A stretch of 64,000 nucleotides of DNA from Kitasatospora sp. GP82. Lineage in GTDB: Bacteria; Actinomycetota; Actinomycetes; Streptomycetales; Streptomycetaceae. The first letter of the stretch is position 1, and every line of letters begins with the position of its first letter. A program made the position numbers and the translations under genes. Under the pieces are notes generated by a model. It was not told where the DNA came from. It ran no database searches and was given only the letters and a program-made list of their open reading frames with translations. Where the stretch lies: positions 124,001-188,000 of the forward strand of contig NZ_JARZAJ010000003.1 in the NCBI RefSeq assembly GCF_029892105.1. The letters run 5' to 3'. Of this stretch, positions 15,727 to 24,160 are shown piece after piece.

Positions 15727-16249
15727 GACGGCCCCTTCCACTCCGAACGCTCCTGACCACGATCACCAGCAGCGCGGCCGGTACGGCCGCCGCCATCACC
15801 GGGAAGGCATGCACCACCCAGCGCAGTGCACCCGTCGCCAGGGCCTTCCCCTGGTACTTGTCCCCGTGCACGAGGTACTCGGTGCCCGAGGCCACCGCCA
15901 GCACCACCGCCGGCGCGGCAGCGGTCACCCACCACCAGCCGGCCCGGCTGCTGACGGCCGCCGCCAGCGCGGTGCCGAGCACGGCGCACACGGCGAAGAC
16001 CGGGCCCACTCCGGATCCGGTCACCTCGTCCACCAGCGCACCCAGTACCGGCAGACCGATCGCCGGAAGCGCTGCGGGCAGTCGACCGCTGCCGGACGGC
16101 TCGGCGCGCCGCGCGCGCTCCCGCACCGGCCCGCTGTCGCCGCGCACGCCGTCGGCGTCCGCCCCACCCCCGCGCTGCGAGGGCACAGCAGACTCCTCGC
16201 GCCGCAGCTCTGCGCCGCCGTAGGGCGTACTCGCCCGCTGCCCCGCCAT
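15719..16249 (-). CDS. DUF6542-type membrane protein
   Basis: 176-aa protein from ATG 16249 (AAGGGG five bases upstream). The first 65 residues are polar and Arg-rich; then come about four hydrophobic helices (ALPAIGLPVLGALVDEVTGSG, FAVCAVLGTALAAAV, WWWVTAAAPAVVLAVASG, FPVMAAAVPAALLVIVV). The pattern matches the actinobacterial DUF6542 family, whose role is unknown. It overlaps the LCP gene start by 8 bases and is the first gene of that operon. Confidence 0.75.
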   Translation of the reverse strand: MAGQRASTPYGGAELRREESAVPSQRGGGADADGVRGDSGPVRERARRAEPSGSGRLPAALPAIGLPVLGALVDEVTGSGVGPVFAVCAVLGTALAAAVSSRAGWWWVTAAAPAVVLAVASGTEYLVHGDKYQGKALATGALRWVVHAFPVMAAAVPAALLVIVVRSVRSGRGRRG

Positions 16250-16401
16250 ACACACCCCTTGTCCACTCGGCCACCGCGTGCGCCGCGCTCCGCCCCCGGG
16301 ACACCCGGAGGCACGAAATTGCGCCGGTCACGATTGCCGAGGCGCGAACCACTCATGGACCAGTACGGCGAACAAGGCGCGCGAACCGGCCCCCGAGATC
16401 T

Positions 16402-16417
16402 TCTACAAGCCTGTAGA
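16402..16417. promoter_or_regulatory. BlaI-type operator, site C
   Basis: TCTACA-AGCC-TGTAGA flanked by GATC on both sides, so the dyad is nearly 25 bases long. It is 153 bases upstream of the DUF6542-LCP operon and 256 bases upstream of the MerR gene; the operon is the more likely target. Confidence 0.72.
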
Positions 16418-16596
16418 GATCGAGCGAAGCATACAAACCCAATTCAGCAAAGTCATACAACGCCTTCCACGAGGCCGGCGTCGGGCCGCAACTGGACCGC
16501 CGAGCAGGCCGTCGAGCAGGCCGTCGAGCACGCCACTTCGCACGCCGGGGGTGACGTACAAGCCCACCCTCGGTGGACCGGGCCCGGGCGGCGGTG

Positions 16597-16616
16597 TCAC
16601 ACTGACGCTGTCACAG
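16597..16616. promoter_or_regulatory. Operator-like element shared with the beta-oxidation promoter
   Basis: TCACACTGACGCTGTCACAG. Its last ten bases, GCTGTCACAG, are identical to those at 23345-23354 in front of the racemase gene, and 15 of 20 positions agree overall. It lies 57 bases before the MerR start, where an autoregulatory site would be expected. Confidence 0.5.
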
Positions 16617-16672
16617 CAGCGCTGCTGCAGCAGAATCAGGTTCCCTCGGGTCAGCGTGAGGTCTACGTTTCC

Positions 16673-17401
16673 ATGACAGCGACGACTCCGGCCGGGCCAC
16701 CGCGGCTCACCGTCGACGAACTGGCCGCCCGGGCCGGGGTGACGGTGCGGACCTTGCGGTTCTACAGCGCCAAGGGGTTGCTGCCGCCACCGGAGTTGGG
16801 GCCGCGCCGGGTCGGACTGTACGGGCCCGAGCACCTCGGACGGCTGGAGCTGATCGAGGAGTTGCAGCGGCAGGGGCTGACGCTGGCGGCGATCGAGCGG
16901 TATCTGGCACAACTGCCGGAGGACATCAGCTCCTTGGACCTGGCCATCCACCGGGCTCTGGTGGCGTCCTGGACTCCGGAGGCCGCCGAGGAGGCCACCC
17001 GCGAGCAGTTGGGGCGGCGGGCCGGGCGGGCGCTCTCGGACACCGATGTGGACCGGCTGGCCGCGATGGGGGCACTGCACCGCACCGGTGACCCCGAGGT
17101 CTTCAAGATCGACCCTGGTCTACTGCCGCTCGGCGTCAGGGTGTTGGACGTTCCCATCCCGCTGGAGACCCTGGTCGCCGCCCGCGCGGTCGTCCGGCTG
17201 CACAGCCAGGCGACGGCGCACGACCTGCACCGCCTGTTCCGCGAGACGGTCTGGAAGCCGTACCGGGAGAGCGATCCGCCACCGGCGGAACTGGAGCGGA
17301 TGAAGGAGCTCACCGACCAGATCCAGCCGATGGTGGTTCAGGCCCTGGTGACGGCCTTCCAGCGCTCGCTCGCGGACGAGCTGGCCGCGCGCCCGGAGTG
17401 A
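16673..17401 (+). CDS. MerR-family transcriptional regulator
   Basis: 242-aa protein from ATG 16673. The N-terminal winged helix is typical: LTVDELAARAGVTVRTLRFYSAKGLLPPP, then GLYGPEHLGRLELIEELQRQGLTLAAIERYL. The C-terminal 130 residues form a helical effector domain with VRVLDVPIPLETLVAARAVV. It is of the long actinobacterial type, without the metal-binding Cys of MerR/CueR. It converges with the beta-oxidation operon and shares a sequence element with that operon's promoter, so it may control it. Confidence 0.88.
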   Translation: MTATTPAGPPRLTVDELAARAGVTVRTLRFYSAKGLLPPPELGPRRVGLYGPEHLGRLELIEELQRQGLTLAAIERYLAQLPEDISSLDLAIHRALVASWTPEAAEEATREQLGRRAGRALSDTDVDRLAAMGALHRTGDPEVFKIDPGLLPLGVRVLDVPIPLETLVAARAVVRLHSQATAHDLHRLFRETVWKPYRESDPPPAELERMKELTDQIQPMVVQALVTAFQRSLADELAARPE

Positions 17402-17495
17402 GCGCGCGGCCGCACAGCGCACCGTGATATCAGCAGTGCGACGAGAAGAAGCCGACAGGCGCGGCGTGCTCGGAAAGATGATCGGGCTGACGCCG

Positions 17496-19661
17496 TCAGT
17501 CCTTGAAGCTGCCGCCTTCGGCCGCCATCCGCTCCAGCAGCGCGGGCGGGGAGAAGCGTTCGCCGTACGCGGCCGCCAACTCCTTTGCGCGGGCGGTGAA
17601 TCCGGCCGGGCCGCCCTGGTAGCCGTTGATGTACTGGAGCACACCACCCGTCCACGCCGGGAAGCCGATGCCGAGGACGGAGCCGACGTTGGCGTCCGCG
17701 ACCGAGGTCAGTACGCCCTCCTCCAGGCAGCGCACCGAGTCGAGCGCCTCCGCGAAGAGCATCCGCTCCTTCATGTCCTCGAACGGGATCTGCACCTCCG
17801 GCCGAGCGAAGGCCTCCCGCAGGCCCGGCCACAGGCGGGTGCGGCGGCCCTCCTGGTACTCGTAGAAGCCGCCGCCACCACTGCGGCCGGGGCGGTCGAA
17901 GTCGTCGAGCATCCGGTCCATCACCGCGTCGGCCGGGTGCTCCGTCCAGGTGCCGCCCGCCTCCTCGATCGCGCGGCGGGCCTCGTTGCGGATCTTGCGG
18001 GGCAGGGTGAGGGTCAGCTCGTCCAGGAGCGAGAGCACCTTGGCGGGGTACCCGGCCTGGGCGGCGGCCTGTTCGACGGAGACCGGGTCGGCTCCCTCGC
18101 CGACCATCGCCACGCCCTCGTTAATGAACTGGCCGATGACGCGCGAGGTGAAGAAGCCGCGCGAGTCGTTCACCACGATCGGCGTCTTGCGGATCTGCCG
18201 CACCAGGTCGAAGGCGCGGGCCAGCGCCTCGTCACCGGTCTCCGGGCCACGGATGATCTCCACCAGCGGCATCTTGTCGACCGGCGAGAAGAAGTGCAGA
18301 CCGATGAAGTCGGCGCTGCGGGTGACGCCTTCGGCGAGCAGACCGATCGGGAGGGTGGAGGTGTTGGAGCAGAGCAGTGCGTCGGGCGCGACGACCTCCT
18401 CGATCTCCCGGAACACCTTGTGCTTGAGCTCCGGGTTCTCGAAGACGGCCTCGATCACCGCCTCGCAGCCCGCCAGATCGGCGGCGTCGGCGGTCGGCGT
18501 GATCCGGGCGAGGAACTCCTCCCGCTCGGCCGCAGTGGTCCGCCCGCGCGCCACCGCCTTGTCCAGCAGCCCTGCGGAGTAGTCCTTTCCGCGCTCGGCG
18601 GCCTCCAGGCTGACGTCCTTGAGCAGCACCTGCATCCCGGCCTTGGCGCAGGAGTGCGCAATGCCCGCGCCCATCATCCCGGCGCCGAGGACGGCGACCT
18701 TGCGCACCTCGCGCGCCGGTACGTCCTTGGGCCTGCCCGCACCGGAGTTGACGGCCTGCATGTCGAAGAAGAACGCCTGGATCATGTTCTTGGCGGTCTG
18801 CCCGCAGGCCAGCTCGGTGAAGTACCTGGACTCGATCACCAGCGCGGTGTCCACGTCCACCTGAGCGCTCTCCACGGCGGTGGCCAGGATGTTGCGCGGA
18901 GCCGGGTAGGGGGCACCGGCCAGCTGCTTGCGCAGATTCGCCGGGAAGGCCGGGAGGTTGGCGGCGAAGGCAGGGGTGGACGGGGTACCGCCGGGGATCT
19001 TGTAGCCCTTGACGTCCCAGCGCTGCACGGACTCCGGGTTGGCGGCGATGAAGGCGCGCGCCTTGGCGAGCATCTCCTCTGCGGTGGTGGCGAGTTCGTC
19101 CACCAGGCCGATCTCCAGCGCCTGCGCCGGACGGTACTGGCGGCCCTGGAGCAGCACCTTGAGCAGGGCATCGGTGATGCCGAGCATCCGCACCGTACGG
19201 ACCACACCGCCCCCGCCGGGCAGCAGGCCGAGGGTCACCTCGGGCAGCCCGATCTTGCTGCCGGGGGCGTCGAGCGCGACGCGGTGGTGGCAGGCGAGGG
19301 CGATCTCCAGTCCACCGCCGAGGGCGGCACCGTTGACGGCGGCGACCACGGGCTTGCCGAGCGTCTCCAGGGTGCGCATGGCCCGCTTGAGACGCAGCGT
19401 GTTCTCGAAGAACTCGCCTGCCCGCTCGGGCTGGACGGCGGAGAGCATGTGCAGGTCGCCACCGGCGAAGAAGGTCTTCTTGGCGGAGGTGACGATGACG
19501 CCGCGCAGGTCCTCGGTGGCCTTGAGGCGCTCGACCACGGCGACGAAGGCCTCGGTGAAGGCGGCGTTCATGGTGTTGACGGACTGGGCCGGGTCGTCGA
19601 GGACGAGGGTGACCACGCCCTCCTCGTCCTGCTCCCAGCGGATGGCGGTTGCTTCAGTCAT
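17496..19661 (-). CDS. FadB-like enoyl-CoA hydratase / 3-hydroxyacyl-CoA dehydrogenase fusion
   Basis: 721-aa bifunctional enzyme. Residues 1-190 are an enoyl-CoA hydratase (VIVTSAKKTFFAGGDLHML, VNGAALGGGLEIALACHHR, LGLLPGGGG). A linker leads to the NAD-binding dehydrogenase with VAVLGAGMMGAGIAHSCA and the C-terminal part with HFFSPVDKMPLVEI and GFPAWTGGVLQYINGY. It hydrates and oxidises enoyl-CoAs in beta-oxidation. It is the last gene of a four-gene operon, 29 bases after the thiolase. Confidence 0.95.
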   Translation of the reverse strand: MTEATAIRWEQDEEGVVTLVLDDPAQSVNTMNAAFTEAFVAVVERLKATEDLRGVIVTSAKKTFFAGGDLHMLSAVQPERAGEFFENTLRLKRAMRTLETLGKPVVAAVNGAALGGGLEIALACHHRVALDAPGSKIGLPEVTLGLLPGGGGVVRTVRMLGITDALLKVLLQGRQYRPAQALEIGLVDELATTAEEMLAKARAFIAANPESVQRWDVKGYKIPGGTPSTPAFAANLPAFPANLRKQLAGAPYPAPRNILATAVESAQVDVDTALVIESRYFTELACGQTAKNMIQAFFFDMQAVNSGAGRPKDVPAREVRKVAVLGAGMMGAGIAHSCAKAGMQVLLKDVSLEAAERGKDYSAGLLDKAVARGRTTAAEREEFLARITPTADAADLAGCEAVIEAVFENPELKHKVFREIEEVVAPDALLCSNTSTLPIGLLAEGVTRSADFIGLHFFSPVDKMPLVEIIRGPETGDEALARAFDLVRQIRKTPIVVNDSRGFFTSRVIGQFINEGVAMVGEGADPVSVEQAAAQAGYPAKVLSLLDELTLTLPRKIRNEARRAIEEAGGTWTEHPADAVMDRMLDDFDRPGRSGGGGFYEYQEGRRTRLWPGLREAFARPEVQIPFEDMKERMLFAEALDSVRCLEEGVLTSVADANVGSVLGIGFPAWTGGVLQYINGYQGGPAGFTARAKELAAAYGERFSPPALLERMAAEGGSFKD

Positions 19662-19690
19662 GTCGGAAGTCCTCGGGGAGTCAGGGGTGT

Positions 19691-20905
19691 TCAGACGCGC
19701 TCGATGATGGTGGCGATGCCCATGCCGCCGCCGACGCAGAGGGTGGCCAGGCCGTAGCGCAGGTCACGGCGCTCCAGTTCGTCGATCAGGGTGCCGATCA
19801 GCATCGCACCCGTCGCACCGAGCGGGTGGCCCAGGGCGATCGCGCCGCCGTTGACGTTCACCTTGTCGTGGCTGAAGCCGAGTTCGCGCATGAAGCGCAG
19901 GGCGACGGCGGCGAACGCCTCGTTGATCTCGACCAGGTCGATGTCCTCGGCGGTGAGCCCGGCCTTGGCCAGCGCCTTGCGGGTGGCCGGGGCGGGCCCG
20001 GTGAGCATGATGGTCGGTTCGGAGCCGGAGACGGCGGCCGAGACGATCCGGGCGCGCGGGCGCAGCCCGTACCGCTCGCCGATCTCGGCCGAGCCGATGG
20101 CGACCAGCGCGGCGCCGTCCACGATGCCCGAGGAGTTCCCGGCGGTGTGGACGTGGTCGATGGACTCGACCCAGTGGTACTTCTGCAGTGCGACCGCGTC
20201 GAAGCCGCCCGCCTCGCCGATGGCCGCGAAGGAGGGCTTGAGGCGGGCCAGGGTCTCCACGGTGGTGCCGGGGCGGAAGAACTCGTCGCGGTCGAGCACC
20301 ACAAGTCCGTTGCGGTCCTTGACCGGCACCACCGAGCGGTCGAACTTGCCGTCGGCCCACGCCTTGGCGGCCCGTGCCTGGGACTCGGCGGCGAAGGTGT
20401 CCACATCGGTGCGGGAGAGGCCCTCGATGGTGGCGATCAGGTCGGCGCCGATGCCCTGCGGGGCGAAACCGACCTGGAAGCTGGTCATCGGGTCCATCGC
20501 CCAGGCGCCGCCGTCCGAGCCCATCGGGACGCGGGACATCGACTCCACGCCGCCGGCCAGGATCAGGTCCTCCCAGCCCGAACGGACCTTGGCCGCAGCC
20601 AGGTTGACGGCCTCCAGGCCGGAGGCGCAGAAGCGGTTCTCCTGGACGCCCGCCACCGAGTCCGGCAGCCCGGCGGCCACGGCGGCGATCCGCGCGATGT
20701 CGGAGCCCTGGTCGCCGAGCGGGCTGACGACGCCCAGCACGATGTCGTCGATGGCGGCGGGGTCGAGCCCGGGGAAGCGGGCCCGGATCTCGTGGATCAG
20801 GCCGACCACCAGGTCGATCGGCTTGGTGCCGTGCAGCGAGCCGGTGGCCTTGCCCCGGCCGCGCGGGGTGCGGATCGCGTCGTAGACGTACGCTTCGGTG
20901 GTCAC
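19691..20905 (-). CDS. Acetyl-CoA C-acyltransferase (thiolase)
   Basis: 404-aa thiolase with the nucleophile Cys93 in [24 protein letters not shown], the His of [20 protein letters not shown], and the second Cys in [11 protein letters not shown]. It cleaves 3-ketoacyl-CoA to acetyl-CoA plus a shortened acyl-CoA. With the FadB-like enzyme downstream it would form the trifunctional beta-oxidation unit. Confidence 0.95.
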   Translation of the reverse strand: MTTEAYVYDAIRTPRGRGKATGSLHGTKPIDLVVGLIHEIRARFPGLDPAAIDDIVLGVVSPLGDQGSDIARIAAVAAGLPDSVAGVQENRFCASGLEAVNLAAAKVRSGWEDLILAGGVESMSRVPMGSDGGAWAMDPMTSFQVGFAPQGIGADLIATIEGLSRTDVDTFAAESQARAAKAWADGKFDRSVVPVKDRNGLVVLDRDEFFRPGTTVETLARLKPSFAAIGEAGGFDAVALQKYHWVESIDHVHTAGNSSGIVDGAALVAIGSAEIGERYGLRPRARIVSAAVSGSEPTIMLTGPAPATRKALAKAGLTAEDIDLVEINEAFAAVALRFMRELGFSHDKVNVNGGAIALGHPLGATGAMLIGTLIDELERRDLRYGLATLCVGGGMGIATIIERV

Positions 20906-20981
20906 GGGTGGATGCCTTTCAGGAAGTGTCAGCCGAGGCGGAAGGGTTCCCAGCCGGATCTCAGCCGGGCAGGAGGAGGTC

Positions 20982-22124
20982 TCAGCCGAGGAGGGAGCGG
21001 CCGATGATCTCTTTCATGATCTCGGTGGTGCCGCCGTAGATGGTCTGGATACGGCCGTCGGTGAACGCCTTGGCGACCGGGTACTCGGCCATATAGCCGT
21101 AGCCGCCGTGGAGTTGGAGGCAGCGGTCAGCGGTGCGCTTGTGGAGTTCGGTGGCCCACCACTTGGCCATCGAGGCATCGACCGGCGTGAGCGCGTAGCG
21201 GTTGTGCTCGGTGATGCAGCGGTCGACGAAGGTCCGGGTGACGGCGCACTCCGTGGCCAACTCGGCGATCTCGAACCGCACATGCTGCAGCTTGGCCAGC
21301 GGACGGCCGAAGGCGGTCCGGTCCTTGACGTAAGCGGTGGTGAGCTCGACCAGGTGCTCGGCCCCGGCGATGGCGGAGACCGCGATCGCCAGGCGCTCCT
21401 GGGCGAGGTTGCGCATCAGGTGGACGAAACCCTGGTTCTCCTCGCCGAGCAGGTTGGCCTTGGGGACACGGACGTCGTCGAAGAACAACTCGGCGGTGTC
21501 CTGGGCCTTCTGGCCGATCTTGTCCAGGTTGCGGCCTCGCTCGAATCCCGGCATGCCGCGCTCGACCACCAGCAGGCTGAGGCCGTGCGCGCCGCCCTCG
21601 GGGGTGGTCTTCGCGACGACCACCACCAGGTCGGCGAGGATCCCGTTGGAGATGAAGGTCTTGGCACCGTTCAGCAGATAGTGGTCGCCCTGGTCGACGG
21701 CGCTCGTCCGGATGCCCTGGAGGTCGGAACCGGCGCCCGGCTCGGTCATCGCGATGGCGCCGATCAGTTCGCCGCTGCAGAAACCGGGCAGCCAGCGCTG
21801 CTTCTGCTCCTCGGTGGCCAGCGAGGTGAGGTACGGGCCGATGATGTCGTTGTGCAGGCCGATGGCCAGTCCGCTGACCCCGGCCTTGACGAACTCCTCG
21901 GCCAGCACGGCCGGGTAGCGGAAGTCGGTGGTGCCACCGCCGCCGAACTCCTCGGGGACGGCGAGGCCGAGCAGCCCCTGCTTGCCGGCGGCCAGCCAGG
22001 CGGAGCGGTCCACGATGCCCGCCTGCTCCCAGCGTTCGTTGTGCGGGAGAACCTCGCGGGTGAGGAACGCCCGGACGGTCTCCCGGAACGCCTCGTGCTC
22101 CTCGGCGTAGATCTCGCGCTGCAC
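20982..22124 (-). CDS. Acyl-CoA dehydrogenase, long-chain/isovaleryl type
   Basis: 380-aa flavoenzyme with the signatures [14 protein letters not shown] and the C-terminal [37 protein letters not shown]. The usual catalytic Glu of the medium-chain type is Gly here (YGGT). Glu256 in GAEHLVE aligns with the alternative catalytic Glu of long-chain and isovaleryl enzymes. It introduces the first double bond, probably in branched or long acyl-CoA, in keeping with the racemase gene just upstream. Confidence 0.93.
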   Translation of the reverse strand: MQREIYAEEHEAFRETVRAFLTREVLPHNERWEQAGIVDRSAWLAAGKQGLLGLAVPEEFGGGGTTDFRYPAVLAEEFVKAGVSGLAIGLHNDIIGPYLTSLATEEQKQRWLPGFCSGELIGAIAMTEPGAGSDLQGIRTSAVDQGDHYLLNGAKTFISNGILADLVVVVAKTTPEGGAHGLSLLVVERGMPGFERGRNLDKIGQKAQDTAELFFDDVRVPKANLLGEENQGFVHLMRNLAQERLAIAVSAIAGAEHLVELTTAYVKDRTAFGRPLAKLQHVRFEIAELATECAVTRTFVDRCITEHNRYALTPVDASMAKWWATELHKRTADRCLQLHGGYGYMAEYPVAKAFTDGRIQTIYGGTTEIMKEIIGRSLLG

Positions 22125-22164
22125 TGCACCCTCCTTGGGGATCGGGGGTCAAAGGCCATCGGGG

Positions 22165-23307
22165 TCAGGTGGACGGGGCTCGGTCGGACTTGGGCAGCAG
22201 CCGGGAGACGTCCCAGTCGCGGGCGACCTCTGCGGTGTGCGCCCCCGGTGCGGCAGGAGGGCGGCGCAGCTCCCCCGGGGTCACCGAGAAGCGCGGCGCG
22301 GGCGCCGGCTGGGTGATGCCCTGATGCGTGGTGTACGTGCCGCGCGCTGAGAGGTGTCCGTGCACGGCGGCCTGACGGAGCGTCAGAACGGGTGAGGTGC
22401 AGGCGTCGGTGCCTTCGAAGACGGCCGTCCACTCGGCCTGGGTGCGGGTGGCGAAGCGGGCGGCGATCCGCGCACGCAGCTCCGGCCAGCGGGCGAGGTC
22501 GAACTGACCAGGGGCGTCCGGGCCGAGCTCCAGCAGCCTGGTGAACTCGGCGTAGAACTGCGGTTCCAGCGCACCGACGGCCATGTACTCGCCCTCGGCG
22601 GTGCGGTACACCGAGTAGCAGGGTGCGCCGCCGTCAAGGAGGTTGACACCCCGCCGGTCCTGCCAGCCTCCGGCGGCGAGCAGACCCCAGAGGATGGAGG
22701 TGAGGTGGGCGGCGCCGTCCACGATGGCGGCGTCCACGACCTGCCCGGCACCGGTGGCGCGGGCGTGGTGCAGGGCCGCCAACAGGCCGACGACGAGGTA
22801 GAGCGAGCCGCCCGCGTAGTCGCCGAGCAGGTTGGCCGGGATGGCCGGCGCCTCACCCGCCGCGCCGATCAGCCCGAGGACTCCGGCCGTGGCGGCATAG
22901 CCGATGTCGTGCCCGGCCCGGGGAGCGAGCGGCCCGTCCTGGCCCCAGCCGGTGATCCGCCCGTAGACCAGTGCGGGATTGCGGGCGAGGCAGGGCTCCG
23001 GACCGACCCCGAGCCGTTCGGCCACACCGGGGCGGTAGCCCTCGATGAGCAGGTGGGCCCGCTCGACCAGGTCGAGTACCAGATCAGGCCCCTCGGGGGA
23101 CTTGAGGTCGATCACCACCGAGCGCTTGTTGCGGTTGGTGACGTCGTACTCCGGGTCCTGGCCGAGCGCAACCGGGCCCGGGCGGTCCACCCGGACGACG
23201 TCCGCACCGAGGTCGGCCAGCAGCATCGCGGCGAACGGCCCCGGGCCGATGCCCGCGAGCTCCACCACCCGCACTCCGGCCAGTGGCCCGCCGCTGCGCT
23301 CCGACAA
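22165..23307 (-). CDS. Alpha-methylacyl-CoA racemase (CaiB/BaiF family)
   Basis: 380-aa protein; TTG 23307 is chosen because GGAGG lies 7 bases upstream. It starts LAGVRVVELAGIGPGPFAAM and has LLIEGYRPGVAERLG, GWGQDGPLAPRAGHDIGY and RGVNLLDGGAPCYSVYRTAEGEYMAVGALEPQFY, close to mycobacterial MCR. It interconverts 2R/2S-methylacyl-CoA so that branched acyl chains can enter beta-oxidation. It heads the operon. Confidence 0.92.
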   Translation of the reverse strand: MSERSGGPLAGVRVVELAGIGPGPFAAMLLADLGADVVRVDRPGPVALGQDPEYDVTNRNKRSVVIDLKSPEGPDLVLDLVERAHLLIEGYRPGVAERLGVGPEPCLARNPALVYGRITGWGQDGPLAPRAGHDIGYAATAGVLGLIGAAGEAPAIPANLLGDYAGGSLYLVVGLLAALHHARATGAGQVVDAAIVDGAAHLTSILWGLLAAGGWQDRRGVNLLDGGAPCYSVYRTAEGEYMAVGALEPQFYAEFTRLLELGPDAPGQFDLARWPELRARIAARFATRTQAEWTAVFEGTDACTSPVLTLRQAAVHGHLSARGTYTTHQGITQPAPAPRFSVTPGELRRPPAAPGAHTAEVARDWDVSRLLPKSDRAPST

Positions 23308-23636
23308 GGGCCGTCCTCCACCGCTCGATGTGTTTGACAGTATGGCTGTCACAGTCGTGATGATAGGGATCCGACCCGCCGGTAACAAGCGTTCCGCAGA
23401 CGGCAACCGCCCTCAGGCGCGCGCGGCTCTGCTCGATCAGCTGCGTGCGCGAACACCCTGCACGTCCGCAGCATCGCGACGCGACCTGGTGCGCCGTAGC
23501 ACCGGGGCCGACGCCCGGGCCAACACCCGCAGCCCCGGCCACCCCTTGCCAACCACCGTCACCGGGCGGATTCTGGGGCTGACGATCGCTCCAGCTCGCC
23601 AGGAAGCACATTCACCTAGCCAAGGAGTGAGCCCCC
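23308..23636. promoter_or_regulatory. Gap between the beta-oxidation operon and the DUF1876 gene
   Basis: About 330 bases without a convincing gene. The left part holds the operon promoter and operator (23335-23354). The right part ends in AAGGAG before the DUF1876 start. Confidence 0.5.
23335..23354 (-). promoter_or_regulatory. Operator of the beta-oxidation operon
   Basis: TGACAG-TATGG-CTGTCA is a perfect 6+6 dyad followed by CAG. It lies 28 bases upstream of the racemase TTG and overlaps the likely -10 region on the minus strand (CATACT). The right half, GCTGTCACAG, is repeated in front of the MerR gene. Confidence 0.6.
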
Positions 23637-23900
23637 ATGCACAACCACTGGATCGTCGACCTCAACTTCGAAGAGGACGAGAACCGCACCACCTGCACAG
23701 CCTCCCTGAGCGGCTTCAGCGCGCCCGGTGTCAGGGGCCTCGGGGTCGCCCGGCGCAACCCGGACGACACCCCGGACTCCACCGTCGGGGAGGAGCTGGC
23801 CGCCGCCCGCGCCTGCTCCAACCTGGCGCACGAACTGATCGACAAGGCCGCCTCCGGAATCGAGGTCCGCACCCACGAACGCGCCCACCTGATCTTCTGA
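23637..23900 (+). CDS. DUF1876 protein
   Basis: 87-aa protein from ATG 23637 (AAGGAG). The pattern HWIVDLNFEEDENRTTCTASL, then VARRNPDDTPDSTVGEELAAARACSNLAHELI fits the DUF1876 family, small actinobacterial proteins with a dsRBD-like fold. Its function is unknown. It stands alone. Confidence 0.82.
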   Translation: MHNHWIVDLNFEEDENRTTCTASLSGFSAPGVRGLGVARRNPDDTPDSTVGEELAAARACSNLAHELIDKAASGIEVRTHERAHLIF

Positions 23901-24059
23901 ACCCAACACCGATCCGCTGCGTCCAGATCCAGCAGGAGGCCGGAAGGAGAGCGGTCTCCCCCGCCGGGGGGAGCCGGATCGTCGGTCCGGCCGATGCGCA
24001 CGGCCGGGCCCGGCCGGGACAGTCGGCACATGCACCTCCTCCCGCCGGCCACTCCGCCC

Positions 24060-24113
24060 GCACTGCCCGCACCACCCGCACCACCCGCACCACCTGCACT
24101 ACCTGCACTACCT
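24060..24113. repeat. 9-bp repeats (CCGCACCAC, CTGCACTAC)
   Basis: Three tandem CCGCACCAC-type units are followed by two or three CTGCACTAC-type units, in the gap before the histidine kinase gene. Confidence 0.7.
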
Positions 24114-24160
24114 GCTCCGCCGGCCCCACCCGCCCCGACCGCTGACGTAGAGTCGGCGCG

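Larger units (their letters stand above)
16250..16672. promoter_or_regulatory. Regulatory gap between the DUF6542-LCP operon and merR
   Basis: 423 bases without a convincing gene. It holds BlaI-type site C (16402-16417), a short direct repeat GAGCAGGCCGTC near 16503-16526, a CAGCAGCGCTGCTG dyad near 16615-16628, and an element shared with the beta-oxidation operon promoter (16597-16616). Confidence 0.55.
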
